Notes: a model not told the origin generated them from the sequence alone. A DNA stretch of 30,529 bases from Dimargaris cristalligena (GCA_027576995.1 JANBQC010000337.1:1-30529), one strand, 5' to 3'. Counted from the stretch's first letter, positions 10,656 through 21,960 are shown. Translations and numbers: made by a program.

Positions 10656-10812
10656 AGTAGGGTGTCACCTAGGTTAACTACTCTTAGTCCATCAAGAGTC
10701 CCAAGGATAGGCTTCTAATGGTAGGTGGGGCTTAGACTTGGCCAAGTGGGCTACTAGTGTCAGGTACAGATATAGCACTAACTAATAAAGGTTAAGTACA
10801 GGTATAGGTAAG
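10656..10812 (+). repeat. Dispersed repeat D, copy 1
   Basis: About 157 bp matches 17372-17530 in the same orientation. The strongest block, ACTCTTAGTCCATCAAGAGT through CCCAAGGATAGGCTTCTAATGGTAG, is nearly unchanged between copies. Its GACTTGATGGACTAAG-like inverted halves could form a small hairpin. No coding sequence is visible. Confidence 0.8.
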
Positions 10813-11334
10813 GGACATGCAGTAGGCACACTTACTAGTTAGTATAAGGGGAGTAAGTATATATAGGGTTTATTTAGGGGTAAACTAGAGGGTAAGAATA
10901 AGCTAAAGAATCTAACTAGTCCCAATGGGGCCTAGTTATATATATATAAGGATAACTCCAGAAGGAGGTCACAAGGGAAGAATACTACTAAGACTAAGGG
11001 GTAGGTAAATAATCCAGCTGGATGGCTGCTAGTATCTGGAAGACTCTGATGGTAACTGGAAGAGGCTTTAGATCTGCACTTAAGTGATTAGTGCAAAGAG
11101 GCAGAGTCCAGAAGGGGAAGGGTTATATGATATAGGATGATCCTATCATACTGGGGGTGACTACAGGAAGGTTCATATGGTACTATAAGGCCTTATAGGG
11201 ATAGATACTAAGGTATCCAGATTAAGGAGGATTAGATGGTCTAATAGGCCTATCAGCAATCAGTTACAACATTCTATATTGCCATGATATCTGCAGCTGG
11301 AAGTGAAAAGTGGACATAATTTTGACCATATGGC
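10813..11334 (+). other. Repeat-like purine-rich tract between repeats D and A
   Basis: The tract is rich in A and G on the plus strand, lacks open frames, and lies between two dispersed repeats. It looks like the decayed interior of a transposable element, but no second copy is present in the window to define it. Confidence 0.35.
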
Positions 11335-11471
11335 TGAAATTCAAACCTACTGTATAAGGTTTTACATAATTCATGTATGGATGAATATAGGTGAGAATAT
11401 CTTTTAACTAGTAATATTGGCCTCATCCAATGGACTATTTATTATACAGCCTGAATGAACTTCTCCCATAT
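11335..11471 (+). repeat. Dispersed repeat A, copy 2
   Basis: This is the second 137-bp copy of the segment at 6295-6431, in the same orientation. Unlike copy 1 it is not followed by repeat B, so the repeat junctions differ between the two sites. Confidence 0.8.
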
Positions 11472-14428
11472 TGAGGTATATAGTGGCCAATTAACTGAAA
11501 CTGCAGTATTTAGTCCAACAGTCATCCTGTCATGACTAGTTAATTTGAGCTACAAGAATAACCAACCATATAAGTAAAAAAACCCATACCAACAAATGGG
11601 TAAAATTAATATTTAATATTATCAGAATATATACCCATTATCCTACTGTGTTTTATTCCCCATATTACCTAGTTACTGATTTGTATTTATTAGTTGTCAT
11701 CATTCTTCTCCTGCCCCTTAAGTTGGGATATAACCCCAACCATTCCCCCACAGCTTACTCTTTAGCTTGTAACTCCTCTTTTGTTTTCCCTTTTTAATAT
11801 CTAGTCTAATAAACCTATTTTCCATCCTTTGAAGTCCTGTCCATCTTATGGTACCTGGTCTTACTTATAGCCCATCATAACACATCCAGCCTTGAGATGG
11901 GATAGAGAGTTGGGTAGTTGCTATCCTAAAACTGTCTATAAAATGACCAGAACACCAATGGGGAGGAAGAGGGACAGACAAATGTTGACAGTGTTCAGTA
12001 AGGGAAACATGGTTTGGTTAGGGTAACCTAGAGTAACTTCAATGTGACATCGTCAGCTTTCAGGTGGCTTGCTGGAGTCCGATGTGGAAGTTATTGGGCA
12101 CCCTTTGAAAGAGGGGGAGGGGGTCCACTTTCCTAGAATTATGAAAAGTGTTATTTTTGTACAACAGTCATGTTCAGAATAACAATAGTGCCTCCATTGG
12201 GTTTCACAATTGGCCATGTATTCAGTGCACCAATGTATGATATATTATTAAAACAAGATGGCATTGAAGTGTTGGACATATTATCTCTATGGACGATGGA
12301 TAGGTGGGTATGGATATAGGCCCGAGGGAATTGTTAAATGGTTGGGCAGATCACCCCACCATCACTTATAATTCGGCCATATCGAATGGCAACAGTTTAT
12401 TGGCTTTACAGGGGTTTTTTCAGGGATATTGTTATTTCGAATATAAATAATGGCCAGATTATATATAACAAGAGCAACTATAAAATCAGTATTGTGAAAA
12501 ATAAAAAACTACTGGAAATAAGGGGTAATCTTATAGTAGCTAGAAATAGATTGCCTGTAGAGTATTGTAAAATCAACCTGTGGCCAATATCAATAATAGC
12601 TTGGATGTATATAGATTCACTAATCTGGATTTCACCCTGATTACATTATGGGCCAGAGTTTTTAACCAAGAATGTGGCCTAATAGCATTTCTCATTCTTG
12701 GTAAATTGGCAGCTATGAGATCGCTGTAATCCGGGCCATAATAATAGCAGGCTTAATCGCAGTTAGTAAAAAAGAAATGTTAAGTTCGACTCAGTACTGA
12801 CACTGTACTTTAAGTGACCATAGAGCTCCACTCATCTATAAACCTTACCAGACCACGCTAACCAATCCTAAAGTGGTCAGAGCCATGGGTATCCTTCAAA
12901 CAAAGCGGGACACAGCCCCTCGCGAATTTACTACATCTAGCTATAATTTCTATATCGGATGGCCCATCTTAAAAACAATATATAGCCATATATTACCCGG
13001 AAAGTCCTATGCATGGGGTGTATTGCCGTTGAATATTTTTGGCACTATTGTACCAACACAGTTCGATAAAGTACTGCCTTTCATCTAAAGTGTATAGGAT
13101 AATATATAATGAAACACCCCTGTACCACCTCTTGCCAGTGCCCGCCTGGGCTCTTCTGTTGGTGTCTGTTTAACCATTATCCAGCTGAGGAGACTGTAAC
13201 CACTGGGTTGGAAGGGTGCTGGTTACTAAAAGTATATATTCGCCTGGCCTGATTGGCCCCCATAGCGTATGCAGTGGTAGATGGACTAGATGTTCAATGG
13301 TATAGTTGGTTTATTTAATGCTCCAATTAGACTCCTATCGGCTATCTGTTTAGATAATGAGAAGTAAAGAAAGTAGCAGAGTCGGTATTTTTTAATCGTT
13401 CGCTGTCGCATACTATCGTTGGGTAGGCCCAGCGACGCTGGCTAGCTCAGTTGAATAAAAATTACTTTACCTATATCAGTTCTTAGTGGTAATGGAGGCG
13501 TGCATGACTCGGGACCCCTTCCCTTCCTTCTGTCCTTCTAGATTTCTTCTGTATCATCTACTAACAGGGCTGGCCTTTGTCCCCTTGACTCGGAAAGAAT
13601 TGCAGTTAAACATATCCCTAATTCTTCAGGAACTTAAAAACCTTTAGTATCCGTGTTATCAATTTCTGCCCTTGCCTTTTATTTTTTCATATTTAATCTG
13701 TCCTATTATGAGTGGATTATTTTATATATAAAAACCTATTATGTAGGTCAAGTCCGGCATATCCCGCCAAATCCAAAAGTAGAAGTGATGGTGGATACCC
13801 CGTTTTTAATGGATTCCCCTAATTATGCGCCCAGGTGCCTCTCCCTCCCAAGGGACCTATTCGCTCTGTGGCTAGTGTTGGGGGTGTCTTCGATTTGTGC
13901 CTAATTAGGTCGTTTACGAGAGGCCCAGGCACTGAATATGCCACCATATATTACTTATACCACAGTGGCTTGATCATAGTGCCCATAGAATCCAATCGCT
14001 GGCGAGCGACTGCAGCGCCTCCGTTGCCCTATTTTTCCAAAATTATTTTAAACTGGGCACTGTATCTCCCCAATAGCCAAGCAGTTATTTTCAGAGGGAT
14101 TAAGTAGTCATACTCCTGTCATACCACTGGACATTCGATGGAAGCATCCATGTTATGGTTTGTGTGAGTTTGAACAACAATGAAATGAACCTGTGGAACC
14201 AACGCTCCACGCCTCTTTCAAAGATCGACAGTCGGTGATATGAGAGATAGGGATCTGTATGGACCACACCCTAATATCAACTGCCCCATAATTTCCAATA
14301 CTTTTCGAGCTCGGTAATTAGGGGTTATAATGCGTGTAACGATAATATGCGACAATTTTGTTCGGCTGCTTTTTCTTCAAATTGTTTTTCTTAATGTCTG
14401 CATCTAGGAATTAGACCCCGACCTTGCC
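11472..14428. other. Long AT-rich spacer without a supported gene
   Basis: The frames at 12338-12640 and 13653-14107 are AT-rich, motif-free and overlap other open frames. A short frame without a stop runs from about 12138 to 12320 but matches nothing I recognise. A TGGCTAGCTCAGTTG string near 13438 resembles a tRNA A box, yet no B box or acceptor stem accompanies it. Confidence 0.45.
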
Positions 14429-14436
14429 TATAAAAA
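14429..14436 (+). promoter_or_regulatory. Candidate TATA box of the F-box-like secreted gene
   Basis: TATAAAAA lies 214 nt upstream of the ATG at 14643. It is the clearest TATA match in that upstream region; the call rests on sequence and position. Confidence 0.5.
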
Positions 14437-14642
14437 CAGGTCAATTGTCCTCGTTTTAATAGTCGCCACACGGCTTAGCATCTCCTGAACCTTTTCATTG
14501 AAGATTTTGTGAGCAGCATCTTATTATTCTGTACCGTTTTCCAACGATTCGTTGAGCAGTGTTTTCGAAGTACTTCCTTCTACCCTCCCACCCTTTTACA
14601 AGGCAATATTCAAATTCCCCTTCTTTTCCGTACTCATTCACC

Positions 14643-16342
14643 ATGAAGATTATTGTGTCTACCCTCTCGTATCTCTGGATGGCCCAATTGGCCATGGTTA
14701 TGGCCAGCCCCGTACTCACCCCTCTTGACAACCAGGAAACTCCGTCCACCCAAGAAAATCAACAACAGATGCCCCCAATGGTCCGCACTTCTCCTCCCCT
14801 TAGAGGTTCGCTCGATCGGCTTCCCCGCGAAACTATGTTGAATATCGTGGGTCATACTGACGACAACACACTTCCGGTGTTTCTGGAAATTTCGCGTGGT
14901 ATCAATCAAGTGGTCCAGGCCAGTATTGCCTATCGAAACAAAATGGTAAGTTGTGATGAGGGAAGGCCATTGCTGGCAATATGCTCCAACTAATTATACA
15001 GCACAATTTTTTACTTTTGGAAGGATGTGGGTCGAATTTACCTATATCGTATTACTAAGCCTCCGACTGCCGCGAAAATCGTGTTTCCACTCCCGTCGTC
15101 GTTGGAATATATTAGCGGCAGATCTGGCTAGATTCATTCCGCTGTGATATAGACTACCGCTATCTGTAAGAGTCATTCCCGTCCAAGTCTTCATCTAAAT
15201 CTAATCCCTCGCCTACCACTATTTATATTTCCACTTGGATTACCAACCCTGTTTAGATGAGACTCCGTCTTCCCACCGTAAGCAACTATGGCCAAGAGTA
15301 TGATGATCTTGCTCAAAGTGAAAAGGACTACTTGATCGACTTGTTCAAGTTCGAGTTCAACCTTGACCACTACTCATTTGGTGACCCCACTGATTTTACC
15401 CTGGAGCAAATAGCCAAAAGTTACCGGGAACAGCCCTTATCTGAAATAACTTCGGCCATAGAGGCCTATGTCGAGGCTGAGCTAATGGCGGAGAAACGTT
15501 GGAGGGTGGTGGAGTTTTTGGCGCTCACCCCTGACCAAATGTATGCCATATCACCGATGATGGGCCTGGTGGTCGACGGCAATATCGATCTAGTGCTGGC
15601 CCTCCAAAGTCGCCTGGCGAGCTACTGTGGCTCTACACCATTCATGGCCGCGTTTAACGAGGCCTGGGCACCGGCCACACACCAGTTGTTTGTAGCAGCG
15701 GAAACAGCCTACGGTATCCAAGAAGGTTTTGAGTGTACGGCCCACGGCTTTGTAGTGGTCCAACTTGCCACTCTTTTCATCCTAGCCTCCTTACAAAAAT
15801 GGGAAGCCCTGATTGAGTTCCTCGCAAAAACCGAGAATATGTCAGGGGTTATCGACTGGAGTCAAACTATATTGGGATTCATGCTCATGTTCGAAAATGG
15901 GGTCGATCCCTTAACCTTTGGGTACTATCAAAATTTGCCGACAGAACCCTCCTTTATTCGCCATATCCAGCTGTGTGCCGACAAATATCAATTTACCCGC
16001 ACCCATACTGAAGCCGCTATTCAATGGGATACTATTCAACAGGACTTTCCGGAAGCCCTCCAATTGAACTCCTCGATTGACAAATGCCCTTTCGATTTTC
16101 TGGGTCACAAAATCCGATATGACGTCACCAAAAACAGCGTGGCCTTTGTCGTGGATGAGGATGTTATGAAAGGCGTGTTGGGTAATCGACCTTTCGTAAA
16201 GAGTGGGGAGGGTGTCTTGGCCGAGCCCATTCCTGAGGTCCTGACCAGTAGCTACAATGCTCGCGATATGCAGTTCGTTCTAGATTCCGTTGAAATGGAC
16301 AGAGATATCGAACACATTAAACTTGTCAGAGACCTGGATTAG
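14643..16342 (+). CDS. Secreted F-box-like protein, two exons (candidate effector)
   Basis: Exon 1 (14643-14945) ends in frame at AAAATG|GTAAGT. Exon 2 (15257-16342) starts directly after CTGTTTAG, also phase 0, and the codon just before it in that frame is a stop, so splicing is needed to join them. The product is 462 aa. Residues 1 to about 21 form a signal peptide. A Pro/Gln-rich spacer follows, then an F-box-like motif at about 57-95 (L-D-R-L-P-R-E-T-M-L-N-I-V ... L-P-V-F-L-E-I-S-R-G-I). The rest is a helical, mildly acidic region of unknown family with cysteines at 225, 261, 341 and 378. F-box proteins normally bind Skp1 inside cells, so one with a signal peptide suggests export into a host or an F-box look-alike. 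An alternative acceptor at 15001 would make a 56-nt intron but leads to an early stop. If unspliced, exon 2 could start at its own ATG (15257) without a signal peptide. Confidence 0.72.
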
Positions 16343-17073
16343 AAAACCAAACCCGAGGAAACTGAATGGCCTTGGAGTTTCTCTAATATTGAGTAATTGC
16401 AATCATGTTTGGTTTTCGACCTCTCTACGGTCGGTAGGATTGGTTTACTTTACCCCGTTCCCTACATTAGACATATAAATGGCGGTGAAGCTCCTGTGGC
16501 ATTGAAGGGACTTTCAGTGTAGCTGAATATTAGTGCGCGATCACTATAGCTCAATGTATCACCTTATTTATTTTATATATCGACACAATAGGTCTACTTT
16601 GGGTTACATACATTTTACAGCTATACTATCTATTTTTTTTATATTTCACGGAAAAAACTCAGTGCTTCAAAAAATGGCTGTTAATTCTGGGTATATGATG
16701 CAACCCTCGCTATTGTTTATTATTTCTACTTTTATTTATAAAATTTTGGTTCCATACCTAATGCCAGAACTGTGAGTCCGAAATACGCATAAAATATTGT
16801 CTATTTTCCAATACTGTTGTGCATGTTTGTAGATTAAAGGCCTAACCCCCTTTTACTGGGGAGCAATTAATTGATAATCCTCAGCAATATTCTACCCATT
16901 GAGGGGTGATGAAGGGCGATTTCTGTAAAGATATCTTTAAAGGTACTTGATTCTCATTTATCAGTCATATTATACCAACAGTATGTATTTCAGGCATAGC
17001 TAATTACTGTGATTCAATGATAGAGTCTCTCATTTTGACTGTATATTTCAATCAGTACCAATAACCAAATAAA
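16343..17073. other. 3' flank and AT-rich spacer
   Basis: No gene is seen. The segment is AT-rich, with short hydrophobic open frames that reflect composition. Confidence 0.45.
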
Positions 17074-17129
17074 AGGGAAGACAGCAGCTAGAGAACAGTA
17101 GGCACCTCTAGGAGGCTAGTTGTATTGAA
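17074..17129 (+). repeat. Dispersed repeat C, copy 2
   Basis: The 56-bp partner of 1073-1128, in the same orientation. It lies 243 bp before repeat D copy 2, so C and D could be parts of the same decayed element. Confidence 0.6.
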
Positions 17130-17371
17130 TAGTATAATCAATAGGGGATATTTTAAGCTGCTAAAATAATAGGATAAAGAATAACTAAATAAATTCACAT
17201 GATGGGTGGAAATGGGATAGGATAGAAGACTTATTTGGGCATATTTTTTAACAAATGGTATGAATGGTAAAGCAGAAATAAGTTGCCTATATTTCAAATC
17301 ACTGTTAAATACATATATATGCCAGATATTTAGGTAACTCTTAGTATGCCTAAAGTTCTGATAATAAATAC

Positions 17372-17530
17372 AGTAGGGTGTAAAGCCTAGGTTAACCACT
17401 CTTAGTCCATCAAGAGTCCCAAGGATAGGCTTCTAATGGTAGATGGGGCTTAGACTTAGCCAAGCAGGCTACTAGCATCAGGTACAGGCACAGTACTGAC
17501 TAATAAAGCCTAAGTGTAGGTATATGCAAG
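17372..17530 (+). repeat. Dispersed repeat D, copy 2
   Basis: The partner of 10656-10812, about 159 bp, in the same orientation, with short indels near the left end. It is followed after 142 bp by repeat B copy 2 in inverse orientation. Confidence 0.8.
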
Positions 17531-17657
17531 TGTAGTGCCATGAGAATGTTAGCTGACAGCCTTCAGTATCTGAATATCAATTTATCTACTAATTCTTATA
17601 ATAACCTGATGATTATCAAATATTACAATACTTATGACTGTTGTTTTTTATCAAAGA

Positions 17658-17864
17658 TTAATGATTATGTGTTGCCAACAATTTGAGGGGCTCCACTTGC
17701 ATGCCTTTGGGAGAGTTGGCAGGAGGGGTAACCTCCAGTTTCTTTCCACTAGACGGCTCACCACACTTTGTCATGTAATGCAGAGTGTTGGACTTTGCTG
17801 TGTTCGAGGGGGTTGAGACCAAGGTGGCCTTGGGGAAATCATCGCTGAGTTCCTGGTCATCCAT
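17658..17864 (-). pseudogene. Conserved open frame at the end of repeat B copy 2
   Basis: The minus-strand frame gives a 68-residue hydrophilic peptide homologous to the plus-strand frame at 7356-7580. Shared blocks are D-F-P-K-A-T, V-S-T-P-S, G-E-P-S and V-E-P-L-K. An in-frame one-codon difference separates the copies in the Pro-rich part. No known domain is seen. It may be a terminal exon of a mobile or multicopy gene, now without an intact full-length copy in this window. Confidence 0.4.
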
Positions 17865-18780
17865 TGTATCATATTTCGTCGTCTTGCGTCATTGGTTGTT
17901 TAGAAAAATATAAAATAAAAAAAAATGTTATAAGAAAACTATTATGATCAAACAGTTTAATCAATTGGGTACTCAGGGATACCAAAACTTTGAACTGAAT
18001 AGATGAAAATAATAAAGCAAAATAGAATTGGTAGTAATAATAATCAAAGTAAAACTGAGTAAAGGGTAATTATTAATATCATCAGGTGAAGTTAAAACAG
18101 ATATGTATTCATTTATCTTGAAACTAACTTGTCCCTTCAACTGAGGGGACACTACTAAGGTATATATAAGAAATTGACCAAACTAAATCTATAGCTAAGA
18201 TTAAAGCTGTGATAATTGTAGGACATAAAAAAACCTAAAGATAGGGGAAAAATTGACCTACTGGCTAAACTATGGTCATGAATGGGTTAAGAAAGAACCA
18301 AAATATAGAAATTGGAAGGTTGGAAGATACAGCCTTCCTAGTCCTCCTTCATGTCGGATATTGATAAAATTAAGAAAAAAGAATTCATGCTAAGAAGTTG
18401 TATGGCATGATTCCAAGGAGGAATCCACCAGAGGCTAGTTATTCCTAAGCCCCACTCATAAAGGATCATCAATAGTATAAAAGTGGTGATATGAAGTGGT
18501 CAATTGTCATAGTTTTAAAATCACTATTGATTTTGATGACCTATAACTTCGTCAATAGTAGATGGAAAAGTAAATGAAAATATGATTTAGAAAGCTGAAC
18601 AAAAAGAGAATCAGCTAGCATAAAGAAATAAAATAACACTCACAGCCCCAGACTGTTCCCATGGAAATAACTCATCAATCATCCGGGAGACCTTGAATCC
18701 ATCCAAAGTTTGCCTACTTCTTGGATTAGTAATGTGTACTGGGGCTTACACGGCCTCTACCCAACTGCCCACGGCAGTAC
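17673..18780 (-). repeat. Large inverted repeat B, copy 2
   Basis: This 1.1-kb copy is the reverse complement of 6441-7550. Read on the minus strand, its beginning holds a 34-codon open stretch (18745-18644) that ends at GCT|GTGAGT. After 49 nt comes ...TTGTTCAG (AG at 18596-18595), which looks like a short fungal intron. In copy 1 the donor has changed to an AAAAGT-like sequence, and a frameshift breaks the stretch. The repeat therefore probably descends from a spliced gene. Confidence 0.85.
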
Positions 18781-19650
18781 ATTAGACACCAATATTAGCC
18801 AACCGGCCTTATGGCCCTTATTTTTGAAAATATAAGTGGGTGGCGTTCTGGCTTGGTTTAATCAGAATAGTGCCCCTATTCACCCTAGATTCATGTGTAA
18901 CGGAAATATATTGTACCTCATATCCCCCTCCGGCCACATTGGCAAAGCTGGAAGAACATTTATGCAACATGAACACAGTCAGAGGAATGTTGCAATATTG
19001 GCAGCCAATTTTCTTTTTAAAATGGGCCAAGGTGAGGGGCAAGTATCCCAATATGTTTCTTATACATGTTATTACCAAAATTTTGTAGGTAGTATAGGAG
19101 CCCAACCAAACTCTGGCCATGCAATGTAGTCAAGTAGGTGAGAAGCTCCCTGACCTACATACCTACAGACAAACTGACAGGGAATTATCAGGCACTGTGG
19201 CACTGCTTCAACAGCCGTCTGTATCCACATCTGCGCCCCCTTCCTCCCTTTCCAGTTCCCGACCCCGTTTCCGTTCTCTCTCCATCCCCTTATATCTATT
19301 CACTAATTTTGGGCCCTGCAGAATTCGACCATAATTTTGTGCAACAAGTGCCACTCTGAAACATGATTATGATTTTTAGTCAAAAAGGAGGGTTTCATAG
19401 AAGCCTATGTAATAGTTTAACCGTTGCACACCCGACCATATGTAAATTCATTTAAGTACAACCTAATTTGAATGGGGATTAGACTACTGCGCTTTTAAGA
19501 AAATTTTATCGCGCTATCCCTTCGGCCAATGTGGTACCACTATAGACAAGGCCTGCCCCCATTTGGTCACAATATGGGTCGGCCTTCGGTTGACCCTAGT
19601 GACCATTCCAATCCCCTGTGAGTGTGTCTTCACCCTGTCGCTTCGAATAA
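18781..19650. other. Spacer with unassigned open frames
   Basis: From 18818 to 19129 three frames (two plus, one minus) are open for 82-100 codons over the same bases. None has a motif, signal peptide or splice context that singles it out. A decayed gene fragment is possible. The rest is AT-rich with nothing recognised. Confidence 0.4.
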
Positions 19651-19658
19651 TATATAGG
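19651..19658 (+). promoter_or_regulatory. Candidate TATA element of the 617-aa secreted gene
   Basis: TATATAGG lies 234 nt upstream of the ATG at 19885. The leader between is pyrimidine-rich. The assignment is positional. Confidence 0.4.
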
Positions 19659-19884
19659 AACCATCGATTTCCGCCCTATATCCCTTACCTTCATCATCCA
19701 CTCTCTTACTGCTGTAGTATCTTCAGAGCGGATTAGCTGCCTTTTTAGTTCAACCACACGCTTTCATATTCCTCTTCAGTATACCTCTCCGATATTACCG
19801 ACCAGTTTCAATTGGTTGCTCACTTGTTTTCCTTTCAACGATAATTTAGTTCGGCTATTTTACCGCTGCCAGCTTTTTGTCACG

Positions 19885-21960
19885 ATGAAGTCTTCGTTCC
19901 TCTCTGTATCCGTAGTTGGCATGGCCCTCGCCAACTTCACCTTTGGTCTTCCCCATGGGATTGGGTCCGTGGTTACTGTTGCGAATGGTGAACCCGGCCC
20001 CCACCTCTTTCGTCGTGCACAAGTAAGTCATCATGGCATCATTAGTGCGGTTTGCACCACTGCCCTTCGGCCACCCTATCGTTAGTCGTAATTCAAATAT
20101 CACCAGCTTATATAGCCCTATTTGCCTTGTTGTGCATTTGAGCTATAATGTCCTTCTCTTGTATCGGACAGTATAAATTAATTATTTTAAATATGCGGAA
20201 ACGCACTTTACACTTTTGATGTATTTAAAATCGATGCATTTTAGGGCCAGAAACGTCAAGCTACTAACGATACATCCGACTACAGCCAGAATCAGTCCGC
20301 AAGCACCAGTCAGGTCAGCCTAAATAACATCCGGCGTATGCAGGAAGCGGTAAGCCAAATGGAAAGCGCGAAGGATCTAATGGATATGATGAAAACGGAG
20401 GCCGACTTCTCGTTCTTTTTAGCCACCACTTATTTACCCAATCTGAATCAACATTCGGATATTGCCGAAAAATCTCAACTGGACCCGACCCTCAGCGGCC
20501 TACGTACCAACTACATCGAACTAGAGGATTGGGCCGAAAACTTTGGTCAGGTGCGCACTGATGATATGGATGCTGACGCCTTCCATACACTGTTCCCCTT
20601 GGTCGCCCAAATACTTGACGATGGCCCAAGCGCCATTTCAATGTTGGATGCCCTTCCCATGAGTGCGAGCACCCCTGGCTTTCGGAGCGATTATTACACC
20701 GTAGCCAGCGAGTTCCCTGGCCTGGCCCAGACTATTCTGCCCGAGAATTTGGCACAACACACCCTCAGTCACATGTCCAATTTGGCGAAGGGTCATTTGG
20801 CGGCCCACTACGTTAGCAACGATAATGTGGAAGGGCTTATACAAATTATCCGTTCCTGGGCCCCTAACGATCATCAAACGACTCCCGCTGCTCCACCTAT
20901 TGCTGTAGCCGCGTATTCCGATAAACTGGATGATATGCCGGATTTGATTGACTCCATGGCCGATGAAGACGATTCTATGGATGAAGAGGACGAGATTATT
21001 AATGACCCAAACCGTCGCCGCCAATTCAACCCTAGAGATGATTCCCCTCTAGACAACAGCGGACGTCAAGACCTTCAAAATAACAAAAACCGACTGCTCA
21101 TTGCGACCCTTTATCTATGGGCCTTGGAGCATCAGGTTTCAGGATATGACCGGCTTCTTGCCGAGTTTGGCAATCCCTTCCGTTACAGCGATATTCCGTG
21201 TTTCTTGGCATTTGATTACGTTACTGCCTTAGACACGTTGGAAATTGAGTACTCGGATCGATCGCTACTTCTCAACCCTAATAGTCAATTCAAATGTTAC
21301 CAGAGCTTCTCTTTCCAAGGATATGTGACCATGGCTCCCAGTGGCGTAACGGACGATAAGGAAATTCATGTTCGCTATAACCGTAAACTCAATCCCCAAG
21401 TGACAGCGGCCCCGGATAATGATAACCAAATTCTCGATAAGATTATCGGCGATCTGAGAACTCTCACGACCCTTTCATCCGACCCACAAGTCCAGAATGT
21501 AATCAAGGACCGTATGTTTACTATTTATACATGGGCCATATCCCTCCATAGCTCCATTAAGTTTACGAATAGTTATGCCTCTTTGAGGCCTACCAAACCT
21601 AGTCAACGGATCATCCTCGATAACCCTGGTCTTACCTCTACTGTCCCTGAAACTCTGCTCCCGAAAAGTGTAGATGTAATCAAAGTGATTAGGGATTTGG
21701 TGAATTATATCGAAGGAATGGATTCCAGTCACGCGCATTGGGGTGGTGGAGCAGATACCACTATGGCCGATGTCATTGAAATCGGTGCCTCTACAGCCAA
21801 CACTGTAGTGGGTAACATCCCAGAAACTAGTAGCATTGAAAAAGCTGAGGATACCATCATGACTCTTAGCAGAGGTATGCAACTACTCCTCGAAAAGCAC
21901 TCCTTCAGTACCTTTATCGGGTGGGGACTGAAGGGAATTCGTGATTATACGAGTGGCTAA
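19885..21960 (+). CDS. Large secreted protein of unknown family, two exons
   Basis: Exon 1 (19885-20022, 46 codons) ends CACAA|GTAAGT. Exon 2 (20245-21960) follows TTTTAG in phase 0, with an in-frame stop overlapping the acceptor, so the 222-nt intron is needed. The product has 617 residues. The signal peptide spans 1 to about 21, ending F-T-F-G. Two dibasic sites, R-R at 43-44 and K-R at 49-50, straddle the exon junction and suggest Kex2-type removal of a short propeptide. The mature part is Gln/Asn/Ser-rich at its start, then mostly helical, with an acidic stretch at about 272-297 followed by R-R-R at about 303-305. Only two cysteines are present (365, 397), which could pair. There is no transmembrane segment beyond the signal. 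No family is recognised. It shares the exon plan, but no clear sequence similarity, with the gene at 14643. Unspliced translation from Met at 20338 would lack a signal. Confidence 0.75.

Noticed and set aside
12138..12320. Short frame with a V-P-P-L-G-F-T-I-G segment, possibly a gene relic
   Set aside because: Only about 60 codons, no recognised family and no second copy in the window.
12765..12785. tRNA B-box-like GTTCGACTC
   Set aside because: The flanking five bases cannot pair as a T stem and no A box lies upstream.
13432..13455. tRNA-like A box
   Set aside because: TGGCTAGCTCAGTTG is present, but no B box, acceptor stem or anticodon arm fits downstream.
14946..15001. Short 56-nt intron in the F-box-like gene, with a good ACTAAT branch site
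   Set aside because: In the phase set by exon 1 the sequence after 15001 reaches a stop within about 20 codons, while the acceptor at 15256 keeps the frame for 361 codons.
18818..19129. Small genes on either strand
   Set aside because: Three frames are open over the same bases, so openness is not evidence for any one of them; no motif or signal peptide.
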